Positions 21,188 through 28,550 of a stretch of DNA of 29,449 nt are shown piece after piece. Position 1 is the first letter of the stretch, and every line of letters begins with the position of its first letter. The translations under genes were made by a program, and so were the position numbers. This DNA is from Sva-07 sp035527095. Its GTDB lineage: Bacteria > Actinomycetota > Acidimicrobiia > Acidimicrobiales > Ilumatobacteraceae. The stretch is taken from positions 1 to 29,449 of the forward strand of contig DATLBC010000119.1 of assembly GCA_035527095.1 (NCBI GenBank), in the 5' to 3' direction. The notes beneath the pieces are model-generated. The model had not been told where the DNA came from. It saw nothing but the letters and a program-made list of their open reading frames with translations, and did not search any database.

Positions 21188-23830
21188 GTGCCATACGTCT
21201 ACGCCTTCGATCACAAGCACCGCCGCCCTCCGATGGAGTACAAGGATCTGTTGGGAGGCAAGGGAGCCAACCTGGCAGAGATGACCAGCGTGTTGAAGCT
21301 GCCGGTGCCTCCGGGCTTCACGATTTCCACCGATGCGTGCCGCGACTACATGCACGACGGTTGGCCGGACGGTCTCGACGAGGAGATCGCCAAGCACGTC
21401 TTCAAGCTCGAGAAGGCCATGGGCCGCAAGCTCGGTGACCCGTTCGACCCGTTGCTCGTCAGCGTTCGCTCCGGCGCCAAGTTCTCGATGCCGGGCATGA
21501 TGGACACGGTCCTCAACCTCGGCCTCAACGACCAGAGCGTCGAGGGCCTCGCCCACTCGACCGAGGACGAACGCTTTGCGTACGACTCGTATCGTCGCTT
21601 CATCGCCATGTACGGGCGCATCGTGCTCGGCGTCGACGGCGAACCGTTCGAGCACGCGCTCGATGCTGCCAAGGCCAAGGCCGGCACCACGATGGACAAC
21701 CTGATCCCCGCCGACGCGCTCAAGGAGCTGTGCGAGGACTACAAGGCGATCGTGCAGCACGAGACCGGGGCGCCGTTTCCGCAAAAGCCGCGCGAGCAGC
21801 TGAACGGAGCGGTCGAGGCGGTGTTCCGGAGCTGGAACGGTGCTCGTGCGATCGCATACCGCAACCGCGAGAAGATCGATCACGAGCTCGGTACCGCCGT
21901 CAACGTCCAGACGATGGTGTTCGGCAACCGCGACGACAACTCGGGTACTGGTGTTGGCTTCACCCGCAACGCTGCAACCGGCGAGAACAAGCCGTACGGC
22001 GACTTCCTGGTCAACGCACAGGGCGAGGACGTGGTGGCGGGCATCCGCAACACCGAAGACCTCGACCACATGAAGAAGCACTTCCCGGTGATCCATGCCG
22101 ATCTCCTCGAGATCTTCAAGCGGCTCGAAGAGCACTACACCGACATGTGCGACACCGAGTTCACCATCGAGCAGGGCAAGCTCTGGATGCTGCAGACCCG
22201 CGTCGGCAAGCGCACGGGCGCCGCGGCGCTGAAGATGGCCGTCGACATGACCAAGGGGACCGGTGCGGGTTCTCATCGGTGGAAGATCTCGCGTGAAGAG
22301 GCGCTCACCCGCGTGTCCGCCGACCACCTCGACGCCGTGCTGCACCCGCAGTTCGCCTCCGCCGGCAAGGTGCTCGCCAAGGGCCTTGGCGCGTCGCCGG
22401 GCGCCGCCGTCGGTGCTGTCTACTTCACCGCCGACGAGGCTGCCGCCGCGAAGGAGCGCGGCGAAGACGTCGTGCTCGTGCGCAACGAGACGAGCCCCGA
22501 CGACATCCACGGCATGATGGCCTCGAAGGGCATCCTCACCGCCCGCGGTGGGCTCGTGAGTCACGCCGCGGTCGTGGCACGTGGCTGGGGAACGCCGGCG
22601 ATCGTCGGAGCCGAGGACGTCCGGATCAAGGGCGACCAGTTCACCGTCGGCGATGTCGTCGTCAACAAGGGCGACATCATCTCGCTCGACGGCACGACCG
22701 GCCAGGTCATGCTCGGAGCGCTGGAGTTGCGCGCCGCCGAGCCGCCCGCCGAGTTCGAGACGATCCTCAAGTGGGCCGACGCGGTTCGCAAGGGCAAGCT
22801 CGGAGTGCGCGCCAATGCCGACACCGGCGAGGACGCAACCAACGCCCGTGAACTCGGCGCCGAGGGCATCGGCCTGTGTCGCACCGAGCACATGTTCCTT
22901 GCGCCTGATCGGTTGCCCGTCGTGCGCGAGATGATCCTCGCATCCACGCCGGCGCAGGAGCAGGCCGCGCTCGAGAAGCTCGGCGCCGTGCAGGAAGCTG
23001 ACTTCATGGAGATCCTCGACGCGATGGACGGCCTGCCGGTCACGATCCGGCTCCTCGACCCGCCGTTGCACGAGTTCCTGCCGTCGGCCGAGGACCTGCG
23101 GATCAAGGAGGCGACCAAGGGGCTCACCAAGAAGGAGCAGGAGATGCTCCACGCGGCCGAGTTGTGGGCGGAGCACAATCCGATGATCGGTACCCGTGGC
23201 GTCCGCCTCGGCGTGATCAAGCCGGGCCTCTACGCCATGCAGGCGAGGGCGCTGCTGTCGGCCGCGGCCAAGCTGCGCGAGATGGGCAAGAAGCCGATCG
23301 TCGAGATCATGATCCCGCTCACGGTCACCCGCGAGGAGATGGCGCTGGCCCGCAGCTGGGTCCAGGCCGAGGTCGACTCGGCGCTGGCCGGGATGAAGAA
23401 GAAGCCGACGATCACGATCGGCACGATGATCGAGACGCCGCGCGCCGCGCTGCGCGCCGACGAGATCGCCGAGGTCTCCGACTTCTTCAGCTTCGGCACC
23501 AACGACCTGACACAGCTGACGTTCGGATTCAGCCGCGACGACGTCGAGAGCCGGATGATGCCGCAGTACCTCGAACAGGGGCTGCTGAAGGCCAACCCGT
23601 TCGACACGATCGATCAGACCGGCGTCGGCGACCTGGTGCGGATCGGCGCCGAGCGGGGACGGGCCACCAAGCCTGGTCTCAAACTCGGTGTGTGCGGTGA
23701 GCACGGTGGCGACCCCGCCTCGATCGACCTGTTCTACAACGCCGGGCTCGACTACGTGTCGTGCTCGCCGTTCCGGGTGCCGATCGCCCGCCTCTCCGCG
23801 GCCCAGGCGATCATCGCCGCAGGTCACTGA
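21188..23830 (+). CDS. ppdK: Pyruvate, phosphate dikinase
   Basis: 880 aa from GTG 21188, normal length. Interconverts pyruvate + ATP + Pi and PEP + AMP + PPi. Domain order is complete: ATP-grasp N-terminus ('LLGGKGANLAEMTSV', 'SVRSGAKFSMPGMMDTVLNLGLND'), central phosphohistidine domain with H459, and C-terminal PEP/pyruvate barrel ('GLCRTEHMFL', 'IGTMIETPRAAL', 'FFSFGTNDLTQLTFGFSRDD', catalytic C836 in LGVCGEHGGDP). Odd point: the phosphohistidine loop reads GGLVSHAAVVARG; the residue two before His is V457, where the family has a Thr that is the target of the PPDK regulatory protein. Alone between divergent M50 and the dnaG palindrome. Confidence 0.97.
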   Translation: MPYVYAFDHKHRRPPMEYKDLLGGKGANLAEMTSVLKLPVPPGFTISTDACRDYMHDGWPDGLDEEIAKHVFKLEKAMGRKLGDPFDPLLVSVRSGAKFSMPGMMDTVLNLGLNDQSVEGLAHSTEDERFAYDSYRRFIAMYGRIVLGVDGEPFEHALDAAKAKAGTTMDNLIPADALKELCEDYKAIVQHETGAPFPQKPREQLNGAVEAVFRSWNGARAIAYRNREKIDHELGTAVNVQTMVFGNRDDNSGTGVGFTRNAATGENKPYGDFLVNAQGEDVVAGIRNTEDLDHMKKHFPVIHADLLEIFKRLEEHYTDMCDTEFTIEQGKLWMLQTRVGKRTGAAALKMAVDMTKGTGAGSHRWKISREEALTRVSADHLDAVLHPQFASAGKVLAKGLGASPGAAVGAVYFTADEAAAAKERGEDVVLVRNETSPDDIHGMMASKGILTARGGLVSHAAVVARGWGTPAIVGAEDVRIKGDQFTVGDVVVNKGDIISLDGTTGQVMLGALELRAAEPPAEFETILKWADAVRKGKLGVRANADTGEDATNARELGAEGIGLCRTEHMFLAPDRLPVVREMILASTPAQEQAALEKLGAVQEADFMEILDAMDGLPVTIRLLDPPLHEFLPSAEDLRIKEATKGLTKKEQEMLHAAELWAEHNPMIGTRGVRLGVIKPGLYAMQARALLSAAAKLREMGKKPIVEIMIPLTVTREEMALARSWVQAEVDSALAGMKKKPTITIGTMIETPRAALRADEIAEVSDFFSFGTNDLTQLTFGFSRDDVESRMMPQYLEQGLLKANPFDTIDQTGVGDLVRIGAERGRATKPGLKLGVCGEHGGDPASIDLFYNAGLDYVSCSPFRVPIARLSAAQAIIAAGH

Positions 23831-23837
23831 ACGTCGA

Positions 23838-23876
23838 TGGTGTTACATCTGGGGTCAGACCCCAGATGTAACACCA
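23838..23876. repeat. Palindromic repeat copy C (perfect, 39 nt)
   Basis: TGGTGTTACATCTGGGGTC (23838-23856), central A, then its exact reverse complement (23858-23876): 19-bp perfect arms. It begins 8 nt after the ppdK stop and ends 2 nt before the dnaG -10 box. It could terminate ppdK, control dnaG, or be a mobile REP-like unit; the presence of two relatives (copies A and B) favours a repeat family. Confidence 0.85.
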
Positions 23877-23877
23877 G

Positions 23878-23883
23878 TACATT
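23878..23883 (+). promoter_or_regulatory. -10 box of dnaG-rpoD
   Basis: TACATT, 9 nt before ATG 23893, so the leader would be at most 2-3 nt. Its -35 region would fall in the centre of palindrome C. Confidence 0.45.
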
Positions 23884-23892
23884 GTCGCCAGC

Positions 23893-25653
23893 ATGGGGAT
23901 CGTCGACGAGGACATCGAACGGCTGCGGTCGACGGTGTCGATCGTCGACACGATCCAGCAGTACGTCGCGCTGAAGCGCGTCGGGCGGAACTGGGTTGGC
24001 CTGTGCCCGTTCCACGCCGAAAAGAGCGGATCGTTCAACGTCCGTGAAGAGACCGGGCGCTACAAGTGCTTCGGCTGCGACAAGGGCGGCGACGTCTTCA
24101 CCTTCATCCAGGAGATCGAGCACCTCGACTTCCCTGGTGCGGTCGAGCATCTGGCCGCCAAGGCCGGCATCCAGCTCAACTACACGACGACCGGTCAGTC
24201 GAAGGAACGGGCCAGACGCAAGCAGCTCGTCGAGGCGATGGACGAAGCAGTCGAGTGGTACCACCAGCGACTCCTGACCGACCCCGACGCCCGCGGCGCT
24301 CGGGACTATCTGCGACGACGTGGGTTGGCCGGCGACATCGCTCGCCAGTTCAAGCTCGGCTGGGCGCCCGACGATTGGGACTCGCTGTCGCGCGGGCTTG
24401 GTGCGTCGCCCGACGTGTTGCAGTCGGTCGGGCTCGCCTTCCGCAACAAGCGCAACAAGATGCAGGACTCGTTTCGGGCGCGTGTGATGTTCCCGATCTT
24501 CTCGGAGTCGGGCGAGGCGCTGGCATTCGGCGGCCGGATCCTGCCGGGCTCCGACGACCCCGCCAAGTACAAGAACTCGTCCGAGACACCGATCTACACC
24601 AAGTCGAAGGTGCTCTATGGCCTGAACTGGGCGAAGAACGACATTGCCAAGCACGATCAGGTCGTCGTCTGCGAGGGTTACACCGACGTGATCGGATTCC
24701 ATCGCGCCGGCGTCCCCCGTGCGGTGGCGACCTGTGGCACCGCGCTCACCGAGGAACACGTCCGCCTGCTCAAGCGCTACGCGAGCAGGGTCGTACTGGC
24801 CTTCGATGCCGACGCCGCCGGCCAGGGCGCTGCGGCTCGCTTCTACGAGTGGGAACAGGCGCACGCGGTCGAGGTGTCGGTGGCCCGACTTCCGCAGGGC
24901 AAAGATCCCGGCGACCTTGCGCAGTCCGACCCCGAGGCGCTGCAGCGAGCCGTCGATTCGGCGATGCCGTTCCTCGGATTCCGTCTGCAACGCACGCTCA
25001 ACGCGCGCTCGCTCGACTCGCCCGAACATCGGGCGCGGCTCGCGGAGGAGGCGATGGCGGTGGTCAACGAGCACCCGAACGCCAATGTCCGCAAGCTCTA
25101 CGCCGGCGAGGTGGCGACCAAGGTCGGCCTTCCCGTGAGCGATCTCGTGCAGATCGCCGAGCGAGGATCGCGTCGGCCGGCGATCCAGGTGGCGCCGAAG
25201 AGGTCGCGGGGACAGATGGAGAACGCCGAGTTCGCGGCGCTCGTGCTGCTGGTCCAGGACTGGGACGAGATCGCGCCATGGCTGATCGAGCAACTGTTCG
25301 ACGACGACGCCAATCGTATGGCGTTCGTTGCCATGGCCGAGGCGGGGGGCGATCTGGACCACGCACTGGAGGTCGCTGCCCCGGACGCTCGCGAGGTGTT
25401 GGAGCGAGCTGCGGTGGCCGACCTGAACTTGCAGCCCGACGTCGAGGCCAGGACGCTGATCGGAGCGGCCGCGCGACGTGAGCTGGTCGGCCATGCGCGC
25501 CTGGCCGATCCGGCGGCGATCGAAGAGGACCGCGATGCTCGGCTCGACATCGACACGCTGAACGACACCGACCGATCGCGTGCCATGGCGGCAGCCGAGT
25601 CGTTGCTAGGTTGGCTGGATCGACGCTCAGGGGAACGCAATGTTGGGGGCTGA
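23893..25653 (+). CDS. dnaG: DNA primase
   Basis: 586 aa. Makes RNA primers at the replication fork. N-terminal CHC2 zinc finger: C38, H41, C59, C62 (GLCPFHAEKSGSF ... YKCFGCDKGGDVFTF). The catalytic core has 'RARVMFPIFSESGEALAFGGRIL', and the TOPRIM Glu and Asp are in VVCEGYTDVIGFHRAG and VVLAFDADAAGQGAAARF. The C-terminal helicase-binding domain (about 410-586) is weakly conserved, as usual. The 3' end overlaps rpoD by 14 bp, forming the replication/transcription part of the classical macromolecular-synthesis operon, here without rpsU. Confidence 0.97.
   Translation: MGIVDEDIERLRSTVSIVDTIQQYVALKRVGRNWVGLCPFHAEKSGSFNVREETGRYKCFGCDKGGDVFTFIQEIEHLDFPGAVEHLAAKAGIQLNYTTTGQSKERARRKQLVEAMDEAVEWYHQRLLTDPDARGARDYLRRRGLAGDIARQFKLGWAPDDWDSLSRGLGASPDVLQSVGLAFRNKRNKMQDSFRARVMFPIFSESGEALAFGGRILPGSDDPAKYKNSSETPIYTKSKVLYGLNWAKNDIAKHDQVVVCEGYTDVIGFHRAGVPRAVATCGTALTEEHVRLLKRYASRVVLAFDADAAGQGAAARFYEWEQAHAVEVSVARLPQGKDPGDLAQSDPEALQRAVDSAMPFLGFRLQRTLNARSLDSPEHRARLAEEAMAVVNEHPNANVRKLYAGEVATKVGLPVSDLVQIAERGSRRPAIQVAPKRSRGQMENAEFAALVLLVQDWDEIAPWLIEQLFDDDANRMAFVAMAEAGGDLDHALEVAAPDAREVLERAAVADLNLQPDVEARTLIGAAARRELVGHARLADPAAIEEDRDARLDIDTLNDTDRSRAMAAAESLLGWLDRRSGERNVGG
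25607..25634 (+). promoter_or_regulatory. Possible internal promoter and SD for rpoD
   Basis: TAGGTT (25607-25612) inside the end of dnaG could be a -10 giving a 20-odd-nt leader. AGGGGA (25629-25634) five bases before ATG 25640 is a good ribosome-binding site, needed because this gene is internal to the operon. Confidence 0.4.
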
Positions 25654-26944
25654 GCCAGGGCCCCCCGACCAGACGGCGACGAGCGGCGCGCCCTTCGTCG
25701 GTGTCGACGTCGATGAATGGGACGCACTGGTCGGTCGTGGTCGTCGGTCGGGTGCGGTACACGCAGAGGACGTGGCGCACGTGTTGCGCCACATCGAACT
25801 GTCCGGTGATGTACTCACCCAGGTCCAGATCGTCATGGCGGGCCAGGGCATCCAGATCGATGACGAAGTCGATCACATTGCCGACGACACGCCCTCCAAC
25901 GGGGGTCGCCGAGTGGTGGTGACCGAGGATCGCGCTGCAGCGGCCAGCGATCACGACGAACAGCTGCTGAGCCGCGGTCGCGGCCGCCGAACCCGCAAGA
26001 CCGGACCCAAGGGCGACAACAGCACTTCGGACACGGTTCGTCTCTACCTCCGTGAGATCGGCCAGGTCGACCTGCTCACCGTCGAGGACGAGCGCCGCCT
26101 TGCTCAGCTGATCGAAGAGGGCAAGATCGCGGCCGCCCGCATCGACGAGATGGTCGACTCGACGACGTTCGCTCCCGGCGAGGAGCGAATGCTGTTGCGA
26201 GCAGTGAGCCGGGGCGAGCGGGCGAAGAGTGAGTTGACGCAGGCCAACCTCCGTCTGGTGGTCAGTATTGCAAAGCGCTATTCGGGACGCGGGATGCAGT
26301 TGCTCGACCTGATCCAGGAGGGCAACCTCGGCTTGATGCGTGCGGTCGACAAGTTCGATCACACCAAGGGCTTCAAGTTCTCGACGTATGCCACGTGGTG
26401 GATCCGTCAGGCGATCACGCGGTCGATCGCCGATCAAGCGAGAACGATCCGGATTCCGGTGCACATGGTCGAACACATGAACCGGGTGACCCGCGCCAAA
26501 CGACAGATGCACCAGGAACTCGAACGCGAACCGACGATCGAGGAGATCGCCGAGAAGGTGCAACTGTCGCCGGACCGGGTGCGTGAGTTGCTGCGGATCT
26601 CGCAGGACCCGCTCTCGCTCGACTCGCCCGTCGGTGACGAAGACGAGGCGAACCTCGGTGACTTCATCGAGGACGAGTCGGTCGACAGTCCGGCGGACGC
26701 GGCGACCCGCATGATGCTGCACGACGCGGTGACCGAGGTGCTCGGCGAATTGTCGGATCGTGAGCAGGAGATCGTGAGGTTGAGGTTCGGCCTCGACGGC
26801 GGGCGTGCGAAGACGCTCGAGGAGGTCGGCCAGGAGTTCGGCGTGACTCGCGAGCGCATCCGCCAGATCGAGGCCAAGACACTCGCCAAGCTGCGTCACC
26901 CGCAGCGCTCCGAGCGTCTTCGGGAGTTCCTCGAAGTCGAGTGA
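25640..26944 (+). CDS. rpoD: Primary (group 1/2) RNA polymerase sigma factor
   Basis: 434 aa. Region 1.2 begins about residue 131 (DTVRLYLREIGQVDLLTVEDE). Regions 2.1-2.4 are fully conserved (ANLRLVVSIAKRYSGRGMQLLDLIQEGNLGLMRAVDKFD, then FKFSTYATWWIRQAI in the -10 recognition helix). Region 3 follows, and region 4.2 is TLEEVGQEFGVTRERIRQIEAKTLAKLRHP. Residues 1-120 are variable and acidic, ending in a basic RGRGRRTRK patch, as in actinobacterial HrdB/SigA proteins. The position directly after dnaG supports the housekeeping sigma rather than an alternative one; a group 2 paralogue cannot be excluded. Confidence 0.93.
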   Translation: MLGAEPGPPDQTATSGAPFVGVDVDEWDALVGRGRRSGAVHAEDVAHVLRHIELSGDVLTQVQIVMAGQGIQIDDEVDHIADDTPSNGGRRVVVTEDRAAAASDHDEQLLSRGRGRRTRKTGPKGDNSTSDTVRLYLREIGQVDLLTVEDERRLAQLIEEGKIAAARIDEMVDSTTFAPGEERMLLRAVSRGERAKSELTQANLRLVVSIAKRYSGRGMQLLDLIQEGNLGLMRAVDKFDHTKGFKFSTYATWWIRQAITRSIADQARTIRIPVHMVEHMNRVTRAKRQMHQELEREPTIEEIAEKVQLSPDRVRELLRISQDPLSLDSPVGDEDEANLGDFIEDESVDSPADAATRMMLHDAVTEVLGELSDREQEIVRLRFGLDGGRAKTLEEVGQEFGVTRERIRQIEAKTLAKLRHPQRSERLREFLEVE

Positions 26945-26976
26945 ACCGTGGGGTACCCCTTGGTCATGATCGACCC

Positions 26977-27165
26977 ATGGGCGACGTAGGGAAGTTCGTC
27001 GAACGAGAACGGGAGCGCCTGTATCTCCACGAGGGCCTGGACCTCGAGGCGGCAACGGCCTCTGGTCGGCGGCGACATCGATCCCGGACAGCCAGTTCCA
27101 GCGGCCGTACCGAGCAGTCGCCGATGCCAGCCGTCGGCACGCCAAGCACGAACGAGGGTGTTTGA
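26977..27165 (+). CDS. Doubtful small ORF, possibly a decayed gene
   Basis: 62 aa, MGDVGKFVERERERLYLHEG and on. The first 27 codons look coding (GC-rich third positions, plausible helix), the rest is low-complexity Arg/Ser and has poor codon bias; after about 27060 the +1 frame looks slightly better. This may be the start of a gene interrupted by a frameshift, or chance. It occupies most of the 297-nt gap between rpoD and tRNA-Asn, in which I otherwise see only a short GGGGTACCCC palindrome (26947-26956) and the tRNA promoter. No family recognised. Confidence 0.25.
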   Translation: MGDVGKFVERERERLYLHEGLDLEAATASGRRRHRSRTASSSGRTEQSPMPAVGTPSTNEGV

Positions 27166-27222
27166 CGGTCGTCTACCACTGTTCGTCAACACACCGGCGT
27201 GTGATGGCGCGGCTCGCGGCGA

Positions 27223-27228
27223 TAACCT
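27223..27228 (+). promoter_or_regulatory. -10 box of tRNA-Asn
   Basis: TAACCT, 13 nt before the first base of the mature tRNA. Confidence 0.5.
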
Positions 27229-27241
27229 CTCGATTCGACCT

Positions 27242-27314
27242 TCCGGGATAGCTCAGCTGGCAGAGCAATTGACTGTTAATCAATGGGTCGCAGGTTCGAG
27301 CCCTGCTCCCGGAG
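27242..27314 (+). tRNA. tRNA-Asn (GTT)
   Basis: Complete cloverleaf: acceptor TCCGGGA/TCCCGGA, D-arm GCTC...GAGC, anticodon stem ATTGA/TCAAT with loop CTGTTAA (anticodon GTT), T-arm GCAGG-TTCGAGC-CCTGC, discriminator G. CCA is not encoded (CAA follows), so the end must be added by the CCA enzyme. A strong terminator follows after 6 nt. Confidence 0.97.
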
Positions 27315-27320
27315 CAACGA

Positions 27321-27359
27321 AACGGGCCTTCGAGCGATCGAGGGTCCGTTTCTCGTTTT
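27321..27359 (+). terminator. Intrinsic terminator of tRNA-Asn
   Basis: AACGGGCCTTCGA (27321-27333) pairs over all 13 positions (two G-T) with TCGAGGGTCCGTT (27338-27350) around a GCGA tetraloop, followed by TCTCGTTTT. Confidence 0.85.
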
Positions 27360-27402
27360 CCCGGCGCATGACCTCCGTCTGCGGAATCGGGAGCGACGTC
27401 TG

Positions 27403-27768
27403 GAATCGTGGGGGGGAGCGATCGTCAACATCTCCTCCACCGCCGGCTTGCAGGGGTACGCCAACCTCGGCGCCTACGTCGCCAGCAAGTGGGGAGTTCG
27501 CGGGCTCACCAAGACCGCAGCGATCGAATTGGGCCCGTTCGGTATTCGGGTGAACTCGATACATCCGGGCCCGATCCGCACGCCGATGACCGACGGACTC
27601 GACCTCGCGTCGGTCGCGGTTCAGCCGATTCCGAGAATCGGTGAGCCGGAGGAGGTGACGGCGATGTTGCTATTCATCCTGCAGGAGGGAACGTACTCGA
27701 CCGGACACGAGTTCGTGGTCGACGGCGGCACGATCATCGGTCAGGTCGTCCAGATGCCCGACGAGTAG
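27403..27768 (+). pseudogene. 5'-truncated short-chain dehydrogenase/reductase
   Basis: The C-terminal part of an SDR is clear: 'GGAIVNISSTAGLQGYANLGAYVASKWGVRGLTKTAAIELGPFGIRVNSIHPG' contains the catalytic Ser (NISS) and the Y-x3-K pair (YVASK), and 'TGHEFVVDGGTIIG' is the normal C-terminus. The N-terminal Rossmann half (TGxxxGxG, NNAG), about 130 residues, is missing. Upstream lie only a G7 run, about 40 nt of unrelated sequence and the tRNA-Asn terminator, and there is no in-frame start codon at the domain edge. The NAD-binding half being absent, it cannot be an active enzyme. Probably a remnant of a deletion or insertion at the tRNA-Asn locus. Closest in style to 3-alpha/20-beta-hydroxysteroid dehydrogenase-like SDRs. 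Confidence 0.8.
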
Positions 27769-27811
27769 TCACCACGGACGGACCGCATCGGCCTGTGTGT
27801 CACACTGCGGC

Positions 27812-28282
27812 ATGGCAACCAACACTCCACCGCTCACCGGGTCGGCGTCGATCACGATCGATCGACCAGCGGCCGAGGTGTTCGCTGCGGTCTCCGATGT
27901 CACACGTATGGGGGAGTGGAGCCCCGAGTGCGTGGCGTGCCGATGGGCCGACGGCGACGAGGGTCCTGCCGTCGGCTCGAAGTTCAGCGGCGACAATGTT
28001 GCGAAGGCTGGACCGATCACACTCAAGAAGTGGACGACGACATCGGAGATCACCGGCTTCGAACCCGACGCGGTGTTCGAGTTCGTCGCCGAGGGCTACT
28101 CGACGTGGCGGTACGAGTTCGAAGACCGTGGCGGTTCGACCCTGGTGACCGAGTCGTTCTCGTTTCCCTCGCCCGACGGTGTACAGAAGTTCCTGTACGA
28201 GACCGTGATGCGGCGCTCCAAGAGCATGGTCAAGGGGATGGAAGCCACGCTGGGGCGCCTCAAGGCGGCGCTCGAGTCCTGA
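27812..28282 (+). CDS. SRPBCC-fold protein (polyketide cyclase/dehydrase-like)
   Basis: 156 aa from ATG 27812. 'ASITIDRPAAEVFAAVSDVTRMGEWSPECVACRW' is the classic SRPBCC opening: first strand, then the two-helix lid with the W-SPE motif. Later strands include 'GSKFSGDN', 'WTTTSEITGFEPDAVFEFVAEG' and 'STWRYEFEDRGGSTLVTESF', ending in a long C-terminal helix with 'MVKGMEATLGRLKAALES'. The fold binds hydrophobic ligands; no reaction can be assigned. CACACT stands 5 nt upstream, a weak leaderless candidate. Same fold as the protein at 1311 but only distantly similar. Confidence 0.85.
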   Translation: MATNTPPLTGSASITIDRPAAEVFAAVSDVTRMGEWSPECVACRWADGDEGPAVGSKFSGDNVAKAGPITLKKWTTTSEITGFEPDAVFEFVAEGYSTWRYEFEDRGGSTLVTESFSFPSPDGVQKFLYETVMRRSKSMVKGMEATLGRLKAALES

Positions 28283-28324
28283 GTGATCGGTCAGCGGTCA
28301 CGACGGCTCGGTGTTGCCGATCGG

Positions 28325-28330
28325 TAGTTT
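28325..28330 (+). promoter_or_regulatory. -10 box of the CAT-anticodon tRNA
   Basis: TAGTTT, 18 nt before the mature 5' end. Confidence 0.4.
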
Positions 28331-28348
28331 GGGCCGTCACCCGGTTTC

Positions 28349-28425
28349 GGGGCGGTAGCTCAGTCGGTTAGAGCAGCGGACTCATAATCCGTGGGTCGTG
28401 GGTTCGAGCCCCACCCGCCCCACCA
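28349..28425 (+). tRNA. tRNA-Met (CAT), or tRNA-Ile2
   Basis: Acceptor GGGGCGG/CCGCCCC, D-arm GCTC...GAGC, anticodon stem GCGGA/TCCGT with loop CTCATAA (anticodon CAT), T-arm GTGGG-TTCGAGC-CCCAC, discriminator A and encoded CCA (28423-28425). Not an initiator type (its 1-72 pair is G-C). Elongator Met is the likelier identity; Ile2, whose C34 is changed to lysidine, cannot be ruled out from sequence alone. Its 3' end is probably the integration site of the element that follows. Confidence 0.93.
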
Positions 28426-28444
28426 CCATCTAGCAGGCAAGATA

Positions 28445-28501
28445 CGGATTCTCGGGAGGCTCCCGAGGGTCCGCATCCAAGAAATCCAAGACAAATCCAA
28501 G
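28445..28501. repeat. Hairpin and triple direct repeat between tRNA and integrase
   Basis: An inverted repeat CGGA-TT-CTCGGGA-GGC-TCCCGAG-GG-TCCG spans 28445-28473. Three ATCCAAG copies follow at 28475-28481, 28484-28490 and 28495-28501. Such repeats between a tRNA 3' end and an integrase gene are usually recombinase or excisionase binding sites (inferred). Confidence 0.5.
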
Positions 28502-28550
28502 AAATCGGCGTACGTTTGTCCCCGTGGGGAACCCGCGAACGGCGCCGGGG

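Noticed and set aside
21098..23827. Minus-strand ORF of 909 aa opposite ppdK
   Set aside because: Antisense shadow produced by GC-rich third positions; ppdK has every family motif.
26947..26956. GGGGTACCCC as the rpoD terminator
   Set aside because: Only 5-bp arms with no loop and no T-run; too weak to call.
27158..27553. Plus-strand ORF of 131 aa through tRNA-Asn
   Set aside because: It reads across the tRNA and its terminator and has no protein-like pattern.
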